64,000 bases of DNA from Agromyces sp. Leaf222 (GTDB lineage: Bacteria > Actinomycetota > Actinomycetes > Actinomycetales > Microbacteriaceae). The notes beneath the pieces are model-generated. The model did no database searches, had not been told where the DNA came from, and saw only the letters and a list, made by a program, of their open reading frames with translations. Below, in pieces: positions 34,819 through 42,965 of this stretch. Positions within the stretch are counted from its first letter, which is position 1. The number at the start of each line of letters is the position of its first letter. The DNA lies in assembly GCF_001421565.1 (NCBI RefSeq), contig NZ_LMKQ01000001.1, positions 493,277 to 557,276 on the forward strand, written 5' to 3'. Both the position numbers and the translations under genes were made by a program.

Positions 34819-34983
34819 ATGAACATCCTCGTCGCCATCATCGCCATCGTCGCCATCATCCTGCTGTTCACCGGCGGATTCGTGCAGTCGCTGAACTTCC
34901 TGCTGTGGGTCGGCGTCGTGCTGCTCGTCATCGCGCTCATCGTGTGGCTGCTGCGCTTCCTCGGTGGCAAGAAGACCGTCTAA
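34819..34983 (+). CDS. 54-residue hydrophobic membrane protein
   Basis: This is a very short gene with ATG 34819 and stop TAA 34981-34983. The product begins MNILVAIIAIVAIILLFTGG, continues with a second hydrophobic run (LNFLLWVGVVLLVIALIVWLL) and ends GGKKTV, so it is a two-helix hairpin or nearly all membrane. AAGGAGA five nt upstream is a strong ribosome-binding site and a strong terminator follows, so it is very likely expressed. It resembles short hydrophobic proteins (DUF6131-like) often induced by stress. The function is unknown. Confidence 0.82.
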   Translation: MNILVAIIAIVAIILLFTGGFVQSLNFLLWVGVVLLVIALIVWLLRFLGGKKTV

Positions 34984-34997
34984 CGACGCGACAACTT

Positions 34998-35035
34998 CAA
35001 CGGCGCGGGCACCCTCACGGGGGCCCGCGCCGTTG
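34998..35035 (+). terminator. Strong terminator after the small membrane protein gene
   Basis: CAACGGCGCGGGC (34998-35010) pairs exactly with GCCCGCGCCGTTG (35023-35035), a 13-bp stem with a 12-nt loop, 15 nt after the stop codon. It ends in GTTGTCGT, without a long U-tract. Confidence 0.82.
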
Positions 35036-35118
35036 TCGTGTGCTGGCCCGCATCGCTGTGCGGTCGCGTCGTCCGAAAGGATGCCGCGATCGGGGGTTCG
35101 TCGACTTATGATTCACGG

Positions 35119-35514
35119 GTGGGAACCCTCTACTACGGCGACTCCGGTACGCCCATCGGCATCGAAGACCGCGCGCTCGCGCACGTGAAGGTCGCGATCA
35201 CGACCAAGCTGCGCCGCGGCGAGAGCTTCACGCTCTCCTGGCAGCACCCCGACGACCAGCCCCGCGGGCGCAGCACGCTCTGGCTGCACCCGTCGATCCC
35301 GCTGCGCTTCGTCTTCGATGAGCCCGAGACGCCGGCTCTCAGCCGCGAATGGATCGAAGACCTGATGCGGTCGGCCAACAGCACGGGCGGCATCCGCCTG
35401 GTTCCCGAGCACCTCGACACGGACCCGATCGCGACGCAGCCCGATCAGCCCGTGCAGGTCGGCGTCGACGTGCAGGAGATCGAGCACCACGAGGCCGAGC
35501 CCTCGAAGGACTGA
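35119..35514 (+). CDS. Conserved protein of unknown function (DUF7882-like), copy A
   Basis: The protein is 131 residues from GTG 35119: GTLYYGDSGTPIGIEDRALAHVKVAITTKLRRGESFTLSW, then STLWLHPSIPLRFVF, REWIEDLMRSANSTGGIRLVPE and an acidic tail. No membrane segment or known catalytic motif is seen. I recall this family as common in Microbacteriaceae and frequently mislabelled as an ATP-dependent DNA ligase; no ligase motif is present. TATGAT (35107-35112) lies six nt before the start, so it is likely leaderless. A paralog is encoded tail-to-tail 44 bp downstream on the other strand. Confidence 0.85.
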   Translation: MGTLYYGDSGTPIGIEDRALAHVKVAITTKLRRGESFTLSWQHPDDQPRGRSTLWLHPSIPLRFVFDEPETPALSREWIEDLMRSANSTGGIRLVPEHLDTDPIATQPDQPVQVGVDVQEIEHHEAEPSKD

Positions 35515-35558
35515 CGAGCGCCCGCGTCGTGAGGGCGCCGAGCCGGCGCCCCGAGACC

Positions 35559-35882
35559 TCAGTCGTCGTCGATGGGGTCGTCTTCGTCGGGCTCCGGCAC
35601 GTACTGCAGGCCCGACGCGCTGTTGGCCGTGAGGAGCAGCTGCTCGATCCACAGGCGGTTGAGCTTGGGCGGCCGGTTTCCGCTGAACACGAACTGCAGC
35701 GGGATCGACTCGTGCATCCAGAGCGTGGTGCGCCCGCTGCCGTTCGCGACCCCGTGCTCCCACGTGAGCGAGAAGCTCTCGGATCGGCGCAGCTTGTTGA
35801 GGATCGCGATGCGCAGGTGGGCGAGCGTGCGATCGTCGATCTCGAGTTCGCGCGGTGAGGAATTGTAGATGAGCCGTCCCAT
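35559..35882 (-). CDS. Conserved protein of unknown function (DUF7882-like), copy B
   Basis: The protein is 107 residues: MGRLIYNSSPRELEIDDRTLAHLRIAILNKLRRSESFSLTW, then TTLWMHESIPLQFVFSG, NRLWIEQLLLTANSASGLQYVPEP and an Asp-rich end. It aligns with copy A over nearly its whole length (the D-R-x-L-A-H, KLRR.ESF.L.W, LW.H.SIPL.FVF and W IE..L..AN S.G...VPE positions). Start ATG 35882 follows TAGAGT (35894-35889 on this strand) by six nt. The two genes converge, each with its own leaderless-type promoter. Confidence 0.85.
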   Translation of the reverse strand: MGRLIYNSSPRELEIDDRTLAHLRIAILNKLRRSESFSLTWEHGVANGSGRTTLWMHESIPLQFVFSGNRPPKLNRLWIEQLLLTANSASGLQYVPEPDEDDPIDDD

Positions 35883-35959
35883 GCGCCGACTCTAGTCGGG
35901 TTGCGGCGGCATCCAGACGTCTGTCGAGTTCTTGCGTGACCTGCCGTAGCATGGCGCTC

Positions 35960-36976
35960 ATGTCGAGGAGGCTGGCGGATGTCGCGCGCAAGGTCGGTGT
36001 CAGCGAGGCCACGGTCAGCCGGGTCCTGAACGGCAAGCCCGGCGTCTCGGCCTCGACGCGCGACGCGGTGCTCACCGCGCTCGACGTGCTCGGCTACGAG
36101 CGGCCGACGAAGCTGCGCGGCGAACGGGCCAGGCTCGTGGGCCTCGTGATGCCCGAGTTGCAGAACCCGATCTTCCCCGCACTCGCCGAGTCGATCGGCG
36201 GCGGCCTCGCGCAGAACGGGTACACGCCCGTGCTGTGCATCCAGACGGCCGGCGGCATCTCCGAGACCGACTACGTCGAGCTGCTGCTGCACCAGCAGGT
36301 CTCGGGCGTGATCTTCGCGGGCGGCGCATACGCGCAGGCCGACGCCAACCACGAGCACTACGAGCGCCTGCGCGAGCTGAAGCTTCCGACGGTGCTCGTG
36401 AACGCGCCGGTCGACGGCATCGGCTTCGCCACGGTCTCGTGCGACGACGTCACGTCGATGGAGCAGGCGTTCGGACACCTGCTGCAGCTCGGGCACGAGC
36501 GCATCGGCATCCTGCTCGGCCCACGCGACCACATCCCGTCGCGGCGCAAGCACGAGGCCGCGGTGCGCATGGCCGAGCGGCACGGCATCGAGCTCGGCGA
36601 CGACCGCGTCGTGCACTCCCTGTACTCGCTCGAGTCGGGGCAGACGGCCGCGACCAAGCTCATCGCCGCCGGCGTCACGGGCATCATCTGCGCGAGCGAC
36701 CCGATGGCGCTCGGCGCCGTGCGCGCGGTGCGCCGGGCCGGGCTGCGCGTGCCAGACGACGTCTCGGTGATCGGCTACGACGACTCGGCCCTGATGAACT
36801 GCACCGAGCCGCCGCTCACGACCGTGCGCCAGCCGATCGAGGCGATGGGCAAGATGATCATCGAGCTGCTCATGCGCCAGATGTCGAGCGAGCGAAGCAT
36901 CGGCGACGAGGTGTTCTTCGCGCCGGAGCTCGTGGTGCGCGCGTCGACGGCGCCCGCGCCGCGCTCGCCGCGCTGA
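35960..36976 (+). CDS. LacI-family regulator of the alpha-glucoside uptake island
   Basis: The protein is 338 residues. The helix-turn-helix is at the extreme N-terminus (RLADVARKVGVSEATVSRVLNG, about 4-25), followed by a periplasmic-binding-like sugar domain (GLVMPELQNPIFPALAESI, IICASDPMALGAVRAVRRAG, VSVIGYDDSALM, LTTVRQP). ATG 35960 lies seven nt after TAGCAT (35947-35952); the ATG nine nt upstream overlaps that box and is less likely. It is followed by a 207-bp regulatory gap and then the GH13 gene, the common layout of maltose/trehalose-type regulators with their operon. I infer it controls the downstream genes. Confidence 0.92.
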   Translation: MSRRLADVARKVGVSEATVSRVLNGKPGVSASTRDAVLTALDVLGYERPTKLRGERARLVGLVMPELQNPIFPALAESIGGGLAQNGYTPVLCIQTAGGISETDYVELLLHQQVSGVIFAGGAYAQADANHEHYERLRELKLPTVLVNAPVDGIGFATVSCDDVTSMEQAFGHLLQLGHERIGILLGPRDHIPSRRKHEAAVRMAERHGIELGDDRVVHSLYSLESGQTAATKLIAAGVTGIICASDPMALGAVRAVRRAGLRVPDDVSVIGYDDSALMNCTEPPLTTVRQPIEAMGKMIIELLMRQMSSERSIGDEVFFAPELVVRASTAPAPRSPR

Positions 36977-37012
36977 CCCGCGCTCGCCCCGCAGGCCGCC
37001 TTCGGCGGCGCC

Positions 37013-37070
37013 CGCTTGCGCGGAATCTGCAAGCGTGATCCGCAATTTCACGCAAGTAGTCGCAAACTTC
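37013..37070. promoter_or_regulatory. Inverted repeat and three 10-bp-phased CGCAA repeats upstream of the GH13 operon
   Basis: CGCTTGC (37013-37019) and GCAAGCG (37029-37035) form a 7-bp inverted repeat with a 9-bp spacer. CGCAA then recurs at 37041, 37051 and 37061, exactly one helical turn apart. In Streptomyces, amylase and maltose promoters carry CTTGCAG-type repeats bound by the LacI-family MalR/Reg1 protein; the CTTGC/TCTGCAAG half-sites here resemble those. I infer binding of the adjacent LacI protein, with the phased repeats as secondary sites. The GH13 start is 114 bp downstream of the last repeat. Confidence 0.62.
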
Positions 37071-37183
37071 TGCTGGGTTGTTGAATAGTTGCATCATCCT
37101 GTTGCCTTCAATACCTTGACGGACATCGACGCCGTCGTCCTCTTCTGACGTGGCGCCCACCCGCTCGCAGAGGAGACCACCGC

Positions 37184-38884
37184 GTGACCACGCCACTCAC
37201 CACCTTCGGCTCGGCGGCCACTGCCCTGCCGACCGATGACGCCCTGTGGTGGCGAAGCGCCGTGATCTACCAGGTCTACGTGCGCAGCTTCGCCGACTCC
37301 GACGGCGACGGCACCGGTGACCTCCGCGGCGTGCGCAGCCGGCTCGGCTATCTCAAGGAACTCGGCGTCGACGCGCTCTGGTTCAACCCGTGGTACCCGT
37401 CGCCCCTCGCCGACGGCGGCTACGACGTCTCGGACTACCGCGACATCCACCCGACCTTCGGCACGCTCGAGGATGCCGAGCTGCTCATCAGCGAGGCGCT
37501 CGCCCTCGGCATCCGCACGATCATCGACATCGTCCCGAACCACATCTCGAGCGAGCATCCCTGGTTCCAGGAGGCCCTCGCGGCCGGGCCCGGCAGCCCC
37601 GAGCGCGAGCGCTTCTGGTTCCACCCGGGCAAGGGCGAGCACGGCGACGAGATGCCGACGAGCTGGACCTCGAACTTCCAGGGCGACACGTGGACTCGCA
37701 CCCAGAACCCCGACGGCACGCCGGGGGAGTGGTACCTGCACCTGTTCACCCCCGAGCAGCCCGACCTGAACTGGAACCACCCCGACGTGCGCGCCGAGCA
37801 CGAGGACGTGCTGCGGTTCTGGTTCAACCGCGGCGTGGCCGGGGTGCGGATCGACTCCGCCGGCCTGCTCATCAAGGACCCGACCCTGCCCGAGGTGCCT
37901 GCGCAGGTCGCACCGGGCCAACACCCCACCGAGGACCGCGACGAGGTGCACGACGTCTACCGTGCGTGGCGGCGCATCGCCGATTCCTACGAGGGCACCC
38001 GCGTGCTCGTCGGCGAGGTCTGGGTTCCGGATGCCGCCCGCTTCGCGGCCTACCTCCGCCCCGACGAGATGCACACCGCCTTCAACTTCGACTTCATGAC
38101 CCGCCCGTGGCAGGCCGACGAACTGCGCGCCTCGATCGACCTCATGCTCGCGGCGCACGCCCCCGTCGGCGCCCCGAGCACCTGGGTGCTCTCGAACCAC
38201 GACGTGACCCGGCCGGTCACCCGCTACGGCCGCGAGGACTCGAGCTTCGCGTTCGCCAAGAAGCGCTTCGGCACGCCGACCGACACCGAGCTCGGGCGCC
38301 GTCGGGCGCGGGCTGCGGCGCTGCTCACGGCCGCCCTGCCCGGCTCGCTCTATCTCTACCAGGGCGACGAACTCGGCCTGCCAGAGGTCGAGCTGCCGCG
38401 AGACGTGCTCGAGGACCCCATGCACTTCCGCTCGGGCGGCGTCGACCCCGGGCGTGACGGATGCCGCGTGCCCCTGCCCTGGCGCGGCACCGAGCCCCCG
38501 TTCGGATTCAGCCCCGATGCGGGCCGCGCCGGGACGGGCGTCGACGGCACGGTCGCCGCACCGTGGCTGCCGCAGCCCATCGACTGGGCCGCGCTCACCG
38601 TGCAGGCTCAGGAGGCCGACCCCGGCTCGATGCTCTGGCTCTACCGGCAGGCCCTGCGCATCCGCAAGCGCGAGCACTCGCTCGGCGACGGACCCATGAC
38701 CTGGCTGCCGAGTGAACCCGGCGTGCTCGCGTTCAGCCGTGGCGACGACGTCGTGAGCGTCACCAACCTCGGCACCGCCCCGATCGCGCTGCCCGACCAC
38801 GACCGCATCCTCCTCAGCAGCGCGCCGCTCGTCGGCGGACTGCTGCCCCAAGACTCCACGGCCTGGCTGCACCGAACCGCCTGA
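37184..38884 (+). CDS. Alpha-glucosidase / oligo-glucosidase, glycoside hydrolase family 13
   Basis: The protein is 566 residues, cytoplasmic, with no signal peptide. It starts WWRSAVIYQVYVRSFADSDGDGTGDLRGV, characteristic of the oligo-1,6-glucosidase/alpha-glucosidase branch. Catalytic residues are the nucleophile D224 (GVRIDSAG), acid/base E278 (VGEVWV) and stabiliser D340 (SNHDVT). The family region I DIVPNHIS is present. It would hydrolyse imported maltose, isomaltose or related alpha-glucosides to glucose. GTG 37184 has GAGGAGA about eight nt upstream. It is first in an operon with a sugar ABC transporter. Confidence 0.95.
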   Translation: MTTPLTTFGSAATALPTDDALWWRSAVIYQVYVRSFADSDGDGTGDLRGVRSRLGYLKELGVDALWFNPWYPSPLADGGYDVSDYRDIHPTFGTLEDAELLISEALALGIRTIIDIVPNHISSEHPWFQEALAAGPGSPERERFWFHPGKGEHGDEMPTSWTSNFQGDTWTRTQNPDGTPGEWYLHLFTPEQPDLNWNHPDVRAEHEDVLRFWFNRGVAGVRIDSAGLLIKDPTLPEVPAQVAPGQHPTEDRDEVHDVYRAWRRIADSYEGTRVLVGEVWVPDAARFAAYLRPDEMHTAFNFDFMTRPWQADELRASIDLMLAAHAPVGAPSTWVLSNHDVTRPVTRYGREDSSFAFAKKRFGTPTDTELGRRRARAAALLTAALPGSLYLYQGDELGLPEVELPRDVLEDPMHFRSGGVDPGRDGCRVPLPWRGTEPPFGFSPDAGRAGTGVDGTVAAPWLPQPIDWAALTVQAQEADPGSMLWLYRQALRIRKREHSLGDGPMTWLPSEPGVLAFSRGDDVVSVTNLGTAPIALPDHDRILLSSAPLVGGLLPQDSTAWLHRTA

Positions 38885-38958
38885 CCGTCGAGGCCGCGCC
38901 TGCACCACATCGCGGCATCCCACACCACACCGCATCACAGCACCGAAAGGACTGGACA

Positions 38959-40317
38959 ATGAAGTCACCGAGAACAGTCGCGATCGCCGGCCTCGCCGCG
39001 CTCGCGATGGTGGGCTCGCTCGCCGCCTGCAGCGCGGGCGCCTCGAGCGACAGCGGCAAGACCGAGCTGCGCGTCGCGACGTTCCCGCCCGGGGCCGACG
39101 AGGCCGCGTACACAGCCTTCGCCGAGCAGGAGAAGCAGTTCGAGAAGGAGCACGAGGACATCGACATCATCGGTGTCGAGTACGAGTGGGAAGGCCCGAC
39201 CTTCGCCGTTCAGCTCGCCGGAGGCAGCCTGCCCGACGTGTTCACCGTGCCGTTCACCGACTCGAAGACGCTGCTCGAGAACGGCCAGCTCATGGACGTC
39301 ACCGACGAGATGGACGAGCTCGGCTACACCGACAAGTTCAACCCGATCATCCTCGACGCCGTCACCGACGGCGACCGCATCTACGGGTTCCCGCGTCAGG
39401 CGTACGCGATGGGCCTGCACTACAACCGCACGCTCTTCGAGGAGGCCGGACTCGACCCCGACAACCCCCCGACCACGTGGGACGAGGTGCGCGAGGCCGC
39501 GAAGACCATCTCCGAGAAGACCGGCAAGGCCGGCTTCATGGAGATGACCCAGAACAACACCGGCGGCTGGCAGCTCACCGCGGCGAGCGTCGCGCGCGGC
39601 GGCAGCATCCAGGAGGACAACGGCGACGGCACCTACACGTCGACCATCGCGAACGACGGCACCAAGTCGGCGCTCGAGTTCCTGCACGACCTGCGCTGGG
39701 AGGACAACTCGCTCGGCTCGAACATGCTGCTCGACTGGGGCACCATCAACCAGGAGTTCGCGGCCGGCAACATCGGCATGTACTCGTCGGGCTCCGACGT
39801 CTACACCGCGCTCGTGCGCGACTTCTCGCTGAACCCCGACGACTACGGCCTCACGGTCGTGCCCGTCGAGAACGGCGGCGGCACGCTCGGCGGCGGCGAC
39901 ATCGCCGTGGTGAGCCCCACGGTCGACGACGAGACGAAGGCCGCGGCCGTCACCTGGATCGACTGGTACTACATGCAGAAGCTCCTGAACGAGGACGCCG
40001 CGGTGCTCGACGCCAAGACGCTCTCCGAGAGCGACCAGGCCGTCGGCACGCCCGTGCTGCCCGTGCTCGACCGCGAGACGTACGAGCAGTCGCTCACCTG
40101 GATCGAGCCGTACATCAACGTGCCGCGCGACCAGATGACGCCGTTCATCGAGGGCGTCTGGGACCAGACCCCCGTCGGTGAGCCGAAGAGCAAGACGCAG
40201 GAGATCTACGCCCTGCTCGACACCGTCGTGCAGGCCGTGCTCACCGACCAGAACGCCGACATCGACGCCCTCCTCGCGAAGGCCGACGTCGACGCGCAGG
40301 CGCTGCTCGACCAGTAG
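38959..40317 (+). CDS. Sugar-binding lipoprotein of ABC transporter (alpha-glucoside type)
   Basis: The protein is 452 residues. The lipoprotein signal ends in LAAC (lipidated Cys24) and is followed by a Ser/Ala/Gly linker. The mature domain has the family-1 solute-binding pattern (ELRVATFPPGADEAAYTAF, GGSLPDVFTVPFTD, YGFPRQAYAMGLHYNRTLFEEAGLDP). It captures the sugar outside the membrane and delivers it to the permeases encoded next. AAAGGA precedes ATG 38959. It lies 74 bp after the GH13 gene and 122 bp before the first permease. That second gap contains a large palindromic repeat. Confidence 0.94.
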   Translation: MKSPRTVAIAGLAALAMVGSLAACSAGASSDSGKTELRVATFPPGADEAAYTAFAEQEKQFEKEHEDIDIIGVEYEWEGPTFAVQLAGGSLPDVFTVPFTDSKTLLENGQLMDVTDEMDELGYTDKFNPIILDAVTDGDRIYGFPRQAYAMGLHYNRTLFEEAGLDPDNPPTTWDEVREAAKTISEKTGKAGFMEMTQNNTGGWQLTAASVARGGSIQEDNGDGTYTSTIANDGTKSALEFLHDLRWEDNSLGSNMLLDWGTINQEFAAGNIGMYSSGSDVYTALVRDFSLNPDDYGLTVVPVENGGGTLGGGDIAVVSPTVDDETKAAAVTWIDWYYMQKLLNEDAAVLDAKTLSESDQAVGTPVLPVLDRETYEQSLTWIEPYINVPRDQMTPFIEGVWDQTPVGEPKSKTQEIYALLDTVVQAVLTDQNADIDALLAKADVDAQALLDQ

Positions 40318-40325
40318 GAACCGCA

Positions 40326-40398
40326 GGTCTCGATCCGCGCCCAGCGCTCCTCGACCGGCGTTCCCCTCGCCGGTCGAGGAGCGCAGCGTCTCGAGACC
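40326..40398. repeat. Dispersed palindromic element (REP-like), copy 1, doubled
   Basis: GCGCTCCTCGACCGGCG (40344-40360) pairs perfectly with 40368-40384 around a 7-nt loop, one of the strongest hairpins in the window. Outer arms begin GGTCTCGAT at 40326 and end CTCGAGACC at 40398. So the element is two inverted copies of a unit beginning GGTCTCGA, containing CTCCTCGACC. Related single copies lie at 58948-58980 and 60783-60818. Placed between binding-protein and permease genes, it may lower permease expression or protect the upstream mRNA end. Confidence 0.8.
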
Positions 40399-40439
40399 CA
40401 CCACGCCCGCCCACCTCCGTCCCCGATGAAGGATCACCG

Positions 40440-41417
40440 ATGACCCTCACCGCGAAACCGCCGGCGACCACCCCGCCTGCGGGCGATCCAGTGCCGCCCG
40501 CGGCATCCGATCGCCCGAAACGCACGCGCAACCTCCGCACCTGGGTGCGCGGCGGCGGACTCTCGACGCTCGTGTTCCTCGCGCCGATGCTCTTCGTCTT
40601 CGGGTTCTTCAGCTGGTCGCCGATCGTGCAGTCGGTGATCATGAGCCTGCAGAAGACCAACCTGCTCGACCCGCCGACGTGGGTCGGCCTCGACAACTTC
40701 GCCAACGTGCTGAGCGACCCCCTGCTCGGCACCGCGGTCGTCAACACCCTGTACTTCGCCGGGCTCGCGCTGCTCTTCGGGTTCCCGCTGCCGATCATCA
40801 TGGCCGTGCTGATGAGCGAGGTGCGCCGCGGCAAGGGCTTCTACAGCGCACTGGCCTACCTGCCGGTCGTGATCCCGCCGGTCGTGGCCGTGCTGCTCTG
40901 GAAGGTGTTCTTCGACGCCAGCCCGACGGGCCTGTTTAACACGATCCTCGGCTGGGTCGGCATCCCGCCGCAGCCCTGGCTGCAGTCGCCCGCCACGGCG
41001 ATGCCGTCGCTCGTGCTCGAGGCGACCTGGGCCGCCGCCGGCGGATCGATCATCATCTACCTCGCCGCGCTGCTCAGCGTTCCGCCCGAGCTGTACGACG
41101 CGGCCGAGGTCGACGGCGCCTCGATCTGGCGCAAGATCTGGCACGTCACCCTGCCGCAGCTGCGCGGCATCCTCTTCATCATGCTGATCCTGCAGATCAT
41201 CGGCACGGCGCAGGTGTTCCTCGAGCCCTACCTGTTCACGGGCGGCGGGCCGAACAACGCGACCGTGACGATCCTGCTCCTCATCTACCGCTACGCCTTC
41301 CAGAACAGCCTCGGAGGCGACTACGGCGAGGCGACCGCCCTGAGCGTCATGCTCGCCGTCGTGCTGGCCCTGCTCAGCTGGCTGTACTTCAAGCTCACCG
41401 AACGTTGGAGCTCCTGA
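40440..41417 (+). CDS. Sugar ABC transporter permease, MalF type
   Basis: The protein is 325 residues. An N-terminal cytoplasmic Pro-rich tail of about 40 residues precedes the first of six helices (TLVFLAPMLFVFGFFSWSP). The EAA loop reads AAEVDGASIWRKIWHVTLP. AAGGA six nt before ATG 40440. It forms the channel with the permease encoded immediately downstream, whose ATG overlaps this stop by one nt (TGATG). No ATPase gene follows, so a shared ATPase is needed. Confidence 0.94.
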   Translation: MTLTAKPPATTPPAGDPVPPAASDRPKRTRNLRTWVRGGGLSTLVFLAPMLFVFGFFSWSPIVQSVIMSLQKTNLLDPPTWVGLDNFANVLSDPLLGTAVVNTLYFAGLALLFGFPLPIIMAVLMSEVRRGKGFYSALAYLPVVIPPVVAVLLWKVFFDASPTGLFNTILGWVGIPPQPWLQSPATAMPSLVLEATWAAAGGSIIIYLAALLSVPPELYDAAEVDGASIWRKIWHVTLPQLRGILFIMLILQIIGTAQVFLEPYLFTGGGPNNATVTILLLIYRYAFQNSLGGDYGEATALSVMLAVVLALLSWLYFKLTERWSS

Positions 41418-42403
41418 TGACCACGACCCAGCCCCAGGTCTTCGAACGGGTCGACGCGCCGCACGCCGCGGAGGGCATCCGCGGCGTCTTCGGCCGGCGC
41501 CGCGCCCGGCGCAACGACGAGCAGGGCGACCGAGGCATCGTCTCGGACTCCGAGCGCAAGAAGCGGGGCATCAAGGTCGGCATGTCCGGCGTGCACCTCG
41601 TGCTCTTCGTCGGACTCGTCGTGGCCGGCCTCGGACCGCTGCTCTGGCTCGCCAAGGCCGCCGTGACGCCGACGCAGGACACGCTGCGCCAGCCCCTCGC
41701 GCTCTGGCCGAACGGCATCGACTGGGCGAACATCCCGCAGGCGTGGAACGACGTGCACATCGACCAGTTCTTCTGGAACACGATCGTCATCGCCGCGGGC
41801 TCGTGGGCGTTCCAGCTGGTCGTCGCCACGACCGCCGGATACGCCCTGTCGGTGCTGCGCCCGAAGTACGCGCCGATCCTGAACGGCGCGATCCTCGCGA
41901 CCATGTTCATCCCGGCCGTCGTGCTGCTCGTGCCGCTCTACCTCACGATCGTCAACCCGCCGCTGCTCGGCGACGTCTCGCTGCTGAACAACTACCTCGC
42001 CGTGTGGCTGCCCGCCGCGGCGAACGCGTTCAACATCCTGCTCGTGAAGCGGTTCTTCGACGCCCTGCCCCGCGAGGTGTTCGAGGCCGCGCGCACCGAC
42101 GGCGCCGGACCGTTCCGGCTGTTCTGGTCGATCGTGCTGCCCATGTCGAAGCCGATCCTCGGGGTCGTGTCGGTGTTCGCGATCATCGCCGCGTGGAAGG
42201 ACTTCCTCTGGCCGATGCTCGTGCTGCCGAACCCCGCCGTGCAGCCGCTCTCGGTGCGCCTTCCTGCGGTGCAGCAGTCGATCGAGCTCGACGTGTTCCT
42301 GGCGGCGCTCGCGATCTCGACGCTCATCCCAGTCGCGCTGTTCCTCGTCTTCCAGGGCGTGTTCCTGCGCTCGGCCGGACTCGGGGGTGCGGTCAAGGGG
42401 TGA
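41417..42403 (+). CDS. Sugar ABC transporter permease, MalG type
   Basis: The protein is 328 residues. The first 55 residues are soluble and charged, and unusually long for a MalG-type protein. Six helices follow, with EAA loop EAARTDGAGPFRLFWSIVLP and the characteristic end GLGGAVKG. ATG 41417 is chosen because it overlaps the preceding stop and GGAG lies six nt upstream; an ATG-less in-frame TTG at 41405 is possible but unlikely. It is the last gene of the alpha-glucoside island. Confidence 0.93.
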   Translation: MTTTQPQVFERVDAPHAAEGIRGVFGRRRARRNDEQGDRGIVSDSERKKRGIKVGMSGVHLVLFVGLVVAGLGPLLWLAKAAVTPTQDTLRQPLALWPNGIDWANIPQAWNDVHIDQFFWNTIVIAAGSWAFQLVVATTAGYALSVLRPKYAPILNGAILATMFIPAVVLLVPLYLTIVNPPLLGDVSLLNNYLAVWLPAAANAFNILLVKRFFDALPREVFEAARTDGAGPFRLFWSIVLPMSKPILGVVSVFAIIAAWKDFLWPMLVLPNPAVQPLSVRLPAVQQSIELDVFLAALAISTLIPVALFLVFQGVFLRSAGLGGAVKG

Positions 42404-42455
42404 CGGCCCGGGTGACGGATGACGGATGTCGCAGGGCGGGCGTAGGCTGCCCGCC

Positions 42456-42857
42456 GTGGAGCATCCCCAGGTCGTCGACCCGCGGCATCCGCTCGTCGAA
42501 CGCGTGCGGGGCCTCTGCCTCGAGCTGCCAGAGGCCGTCGAGGTCGAGGCGTGGGGCCGGCCGACGTTCCGTGCGGCCAAGCCGATCTTCACGTACCTCG
42601 GCGCGAGCATGGATCGCCCGTTCTCGATCGTCGTGAAGACCGACCCCGACGAGCACCGCGCGCTCGTGCAAGACGAGCGCTTCTACGGCGTGCCGTACTT
42701 CGACCGCAACCACTGGGTCGGCACCGACCTCGACGCCCCGCACACCGACTGGCAGCTGCTGGCCGAGCTCATCGAGACCTCGTACCGTCAGGTCGCGCTC
42801 AAGCGGCAACTGACGGCGCTCGACGCGCTGCGGCCGACTGCTGAGCGGTCGCTGTGA
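42456..42857 (+). CDS. MmcQ/YjbR family protein
   Basis: The protein is 133 residues from GTG 42456. The pattern RGLCLELPEAVEVEAWGRPTFRAAKPIFTYLG, then VKTDPDEHRALVQDERFYGVPYFDRNHWVG and a C-terminal helix ETSYRQVALKR is that of the small MmcQ/YjbR fold, whose role is not established (DNA binding has been proposed). TAGGCT (42443-42448) lies seven nt before the start, another leaderless promoter; the in-frame GTG/ATG positions further upstream lie before this box. Confidence 0.86.
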   Translation: MEHPQVVDPRHPLVERVRGLCLELPEAVEVEAWGRPTFRAAKPIFTYLGASMDRPFSIVVKTDPDEHRALVQDERFYGVPYFDRNHWVGTDLDAPHTDWQLLAELIETSYRQVALKRQLTALDALRPTAERSL

Positions 42858-42965
42858 ACGGTCGGGGCGGCTCGCGCTCGATTGGCGCCCGCGCGAAGTG
42901 TGGGATAGAGTAACGGGGTTGCCTGCTGCTGGACACAGCGCAGAGCAGCACCAAACTCAACATAC

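Noticed and set aside
35119..35882. ATP-dependent DNA ligase annotation for the paralog pair
   Set aside because: No adenylation motif (KxDGxR) or OB fold is present. The proteins are too short.
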